Source: Candidatus Bathyarchaeota archaeon
GTDB taxonomy: Archaea > Thermoproteota > Bathyarchaeia > Bathyarchaeales > DTEX01
Assembly: GCA_003601725.1 (NCBI GenBank)
Contig: PIYJ01000081.1
Coordinates: 1 to 5,250, forward strand
Length of the DNA stretch: 5,250 bases
Direction: 5' to 3'
This document shows, one piece after another, positions 4,697 to 5,250 of this stretch. Position 1 is the stretch's first letter, and every line of letters begins with the position of its first letter. The notes below the pieces were generated by a model. The model saw only the letters and a program-made list of their open reading frames with translations, did not search any database and was not told where the DNA came from. Position numbers and translations under genes: made by a program.

Positions 4697-4928
4697 AGTA
4701 TCTGACGTGATGCTCGCCCCTTATGATCTTTGCAGCCCAATCCAACGCCTCTCTAATCATCTCCTCATTTAAGCTAGGATAATAGTCCTCAACGATCTCC
4801 TTGACGGAGACGCCTGCTGCGAGAAGCTCAATCACATCGCTAACAAGTATCCGCGTACCCTTGAAGATGGGTTTTCCATGGCAGACCTCGTCATCAACAG
4901 CTATGTATTTGCCAATCTCAACCCTCAT
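4680..4928 (-). CDS. DUF433 antitoxin
   Basis: An 82-residue protein of the DUF433 family, the usual antitoxin partner of DUF5615. Family features are in order: GKYIAVDDEVCHGKPIFKGT (6-25), a short strand with the characteristic GKPxFKGTR core, then the helix-turn-helix-like segment VSDVIELLAAGVSVKEIVED (29-48), YPSLNEEMIREALDWAAKII (50-69) and a polar tail. Such proteins bind their toxin and typically repress their own operon through the helix-turn-helix; both are inferred here from family knowledge. The ATG at 4928 is preferred because the family starts MRxExGKY. An upstream in-frame TTG at 4943 adds only five non-conserved residues. It is the first gene of the operon, and its last 17 nt overlap the toxin frame. 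Confidence 0.88.
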   Translation of the reverse strand: MRVEIGKYIAVDDEVCHGKPIFKGTRILVSDVIELLAAGVSVKEIVEDYYPSLNEEMIREALDWAAKIIRGEHHVRYSEVPA

Positions 4929-4961
4929 AAGAACCCACAACAATTCATTAAACCAGCCGCA

Positions 4962-4969
4962 TTTAAAAA
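4962..4969 (-). promoter_or_regulatory. TATA box of the toxin-antitoxin operon
   Basis: The minus strand reads TTTTTAAA, preceded by CTATAAAG. Counting about 27 bases downstream puts transcription start near 4938, 10 bases ahead of the antitoxin ATG. No Shine-Dalgarno is visible, which agrees with a very short leader. Confidence 0.45.
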
Positions 4970-5018
4970 CTTTATAGACTATTTAGACAACTATTACTTT
5001 CCTGACTAAGCTAAGGCG

Positions 5019-5034
5019 CGAATTTACAAATTCG
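5019..5034. repeat. Near-perfect 16-bp palindrome
   Basis: CGAATTT (5019-5025) and AAATTCG (5028-5034) are separated by only AC. This is a compact inverted repeat in the 157-bp spacer between the antitoxin promoter region and the end of the right-hand gene. It lies about 50 bp upstream of the operon's TATA box, so an operator is possible. A DNA-binding dimer site fits better than an RNA hairpin because the loop is too tight. Confidence 0.5.
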
Positions 5035-5046
5035 ATCTGGATTATT

Positions 5047-5064
5047 TTGCAATAAAAATAGAAA
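5047..5064 (-). terminator. U-rich terminator of the right-edge gene
   Basis: Minus strand reads TTTCTATTTTTATT within this stretch, about 40 nt past the stop codon of the partial gene at 5101. A shorter TTTTT also occurs near 5086. Both are typical archaeal oligo-U stops, placed before the toxin-antitoxin promoter. Confidence 0.4.
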
Positions 5065-5100
5065 TCATGTTAATGTGCTACAGCAAAAACTTTTAATTTT

Positions 5101-5250
5101 CTATAATGCAACTTCAGACTTGACTTTCAGCCTTTTCCCGGATATGCGGAGCCAAACCGATATGACTTGGCGGTTCTTTAATGTCTCGTAGAGGAGTTCA
5201 CCGTTCTTCGTTTTTTGGTAGTACGTGAAGGTTCGACCACCTCTTTGTTC
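5101..5250 (-). CDS. C-terminal 49 residues of an unrecognised protein (5' end beyond right edge)
   Basis: The minus frame is open from the right edge to TAG at 5101-5103. It reads RTFTYYQKTKNGELLYETLK (about 6-25 of the fragment), then a basic segment VWLRISGKRLKVKSEVAL. Codon choice is varied and natural (AAG, GAG, CTC, CGC), and the A+T-rich DNA begins right after the stop, so I regard it as a real gene end. The alternating hydrophobic and basic residues suggest a beta-rich, nucleic-acid-binding tail, but I recognise no family. Same orientation as the toxin-antitoxin pair but separated by about 170 bp with its own terminator and promoter, so not one operon. Confidence 0.6.
   Translation of the reverse strand, partial: EQRGGRTFTYYQKTKNGELLYETLKNRQVISVWLRISGKRLKVKSEVAL

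Noticed and set aside
4929..4943. Upstream TTG start for the antitoxin
   Set aside because: The five extra residues (MLWVL) are not part of the DUF433 pattern, and the ATG at 4928 gives the family-typical MRVEIGKY start.

Overview
The window looks like chromosomal DNA of a TACK-type archaeon (Thermoproteota in the broad sense). The evidence is a nearly complete crenarchaeal-style family B DNA polymerase (PolB1 type), a tRNA gene carrying two introns, AT-rich archaeal TATA boxes close to start codons, and a DUF433/DUF5615 toxin-antitoxin pair of the kind common in archaea. I cannot fix the lineage more precisely from this sequence alone.

Layout. Positions 2-2602 (minus strand) hold the polymerase, complete at its N-terminus and running off the left edge about 10-40 residues before the usual C-terminal end. 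Divergent from it, 2693-3388 (plus) encodes a DedA/VTT-family membrane protein. An AT-rich spacer with a good TATA box leads into a tRNA-Arg(UCU) gene at 3507-3644. This gene has a 39-nt insertion in the D-arm and a 21-nt intron in the anticodon loop, and a genomically encoded CCA.

The stretch 3645-4041 looks like a scarred tRNA-adjacent accessory zone. It holds a U-rich terminator, a 30-codon open frame that faintly resembles the start of an archaeal tyrosine integrase, a lone CRISPR-repeat-like 28-mer, a duplicated 10-mer, and a small minus-strand gene with its own TATA box that appears to continue in another frame. Positions 4042-4351 carry no convincing gene but do contain a strong 15-bp imperfect hairpin and smaller palindromes.

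Positions 4352-4928 (minus) hold a two-gene operon: a DUF433 antitoxin followed, with a 17-nt overlap, by a DUF5615 PIN-like toxin. The toxin's conserved N-terminus (MKFLLDEN) is only recovered if translation starts at a CTG codon inside the antitoxin's 3' end. The obvious ATG start would cut off the catalytic aspartate. The window closes with the C-terminal 49 codons of an unrecognised minus-strand gene entering from the right edge.

The housekeeping left half (replication polymerase, membrane protein, tRNA) gives way to an accessory right half (possible integration scar, small broken gene, toxin-antitoxin). I see no large undescribed multi-gene system. The most unusual items are the doubly interrupted tRNA with C at position 33 and the toxin with a non-canonical start.
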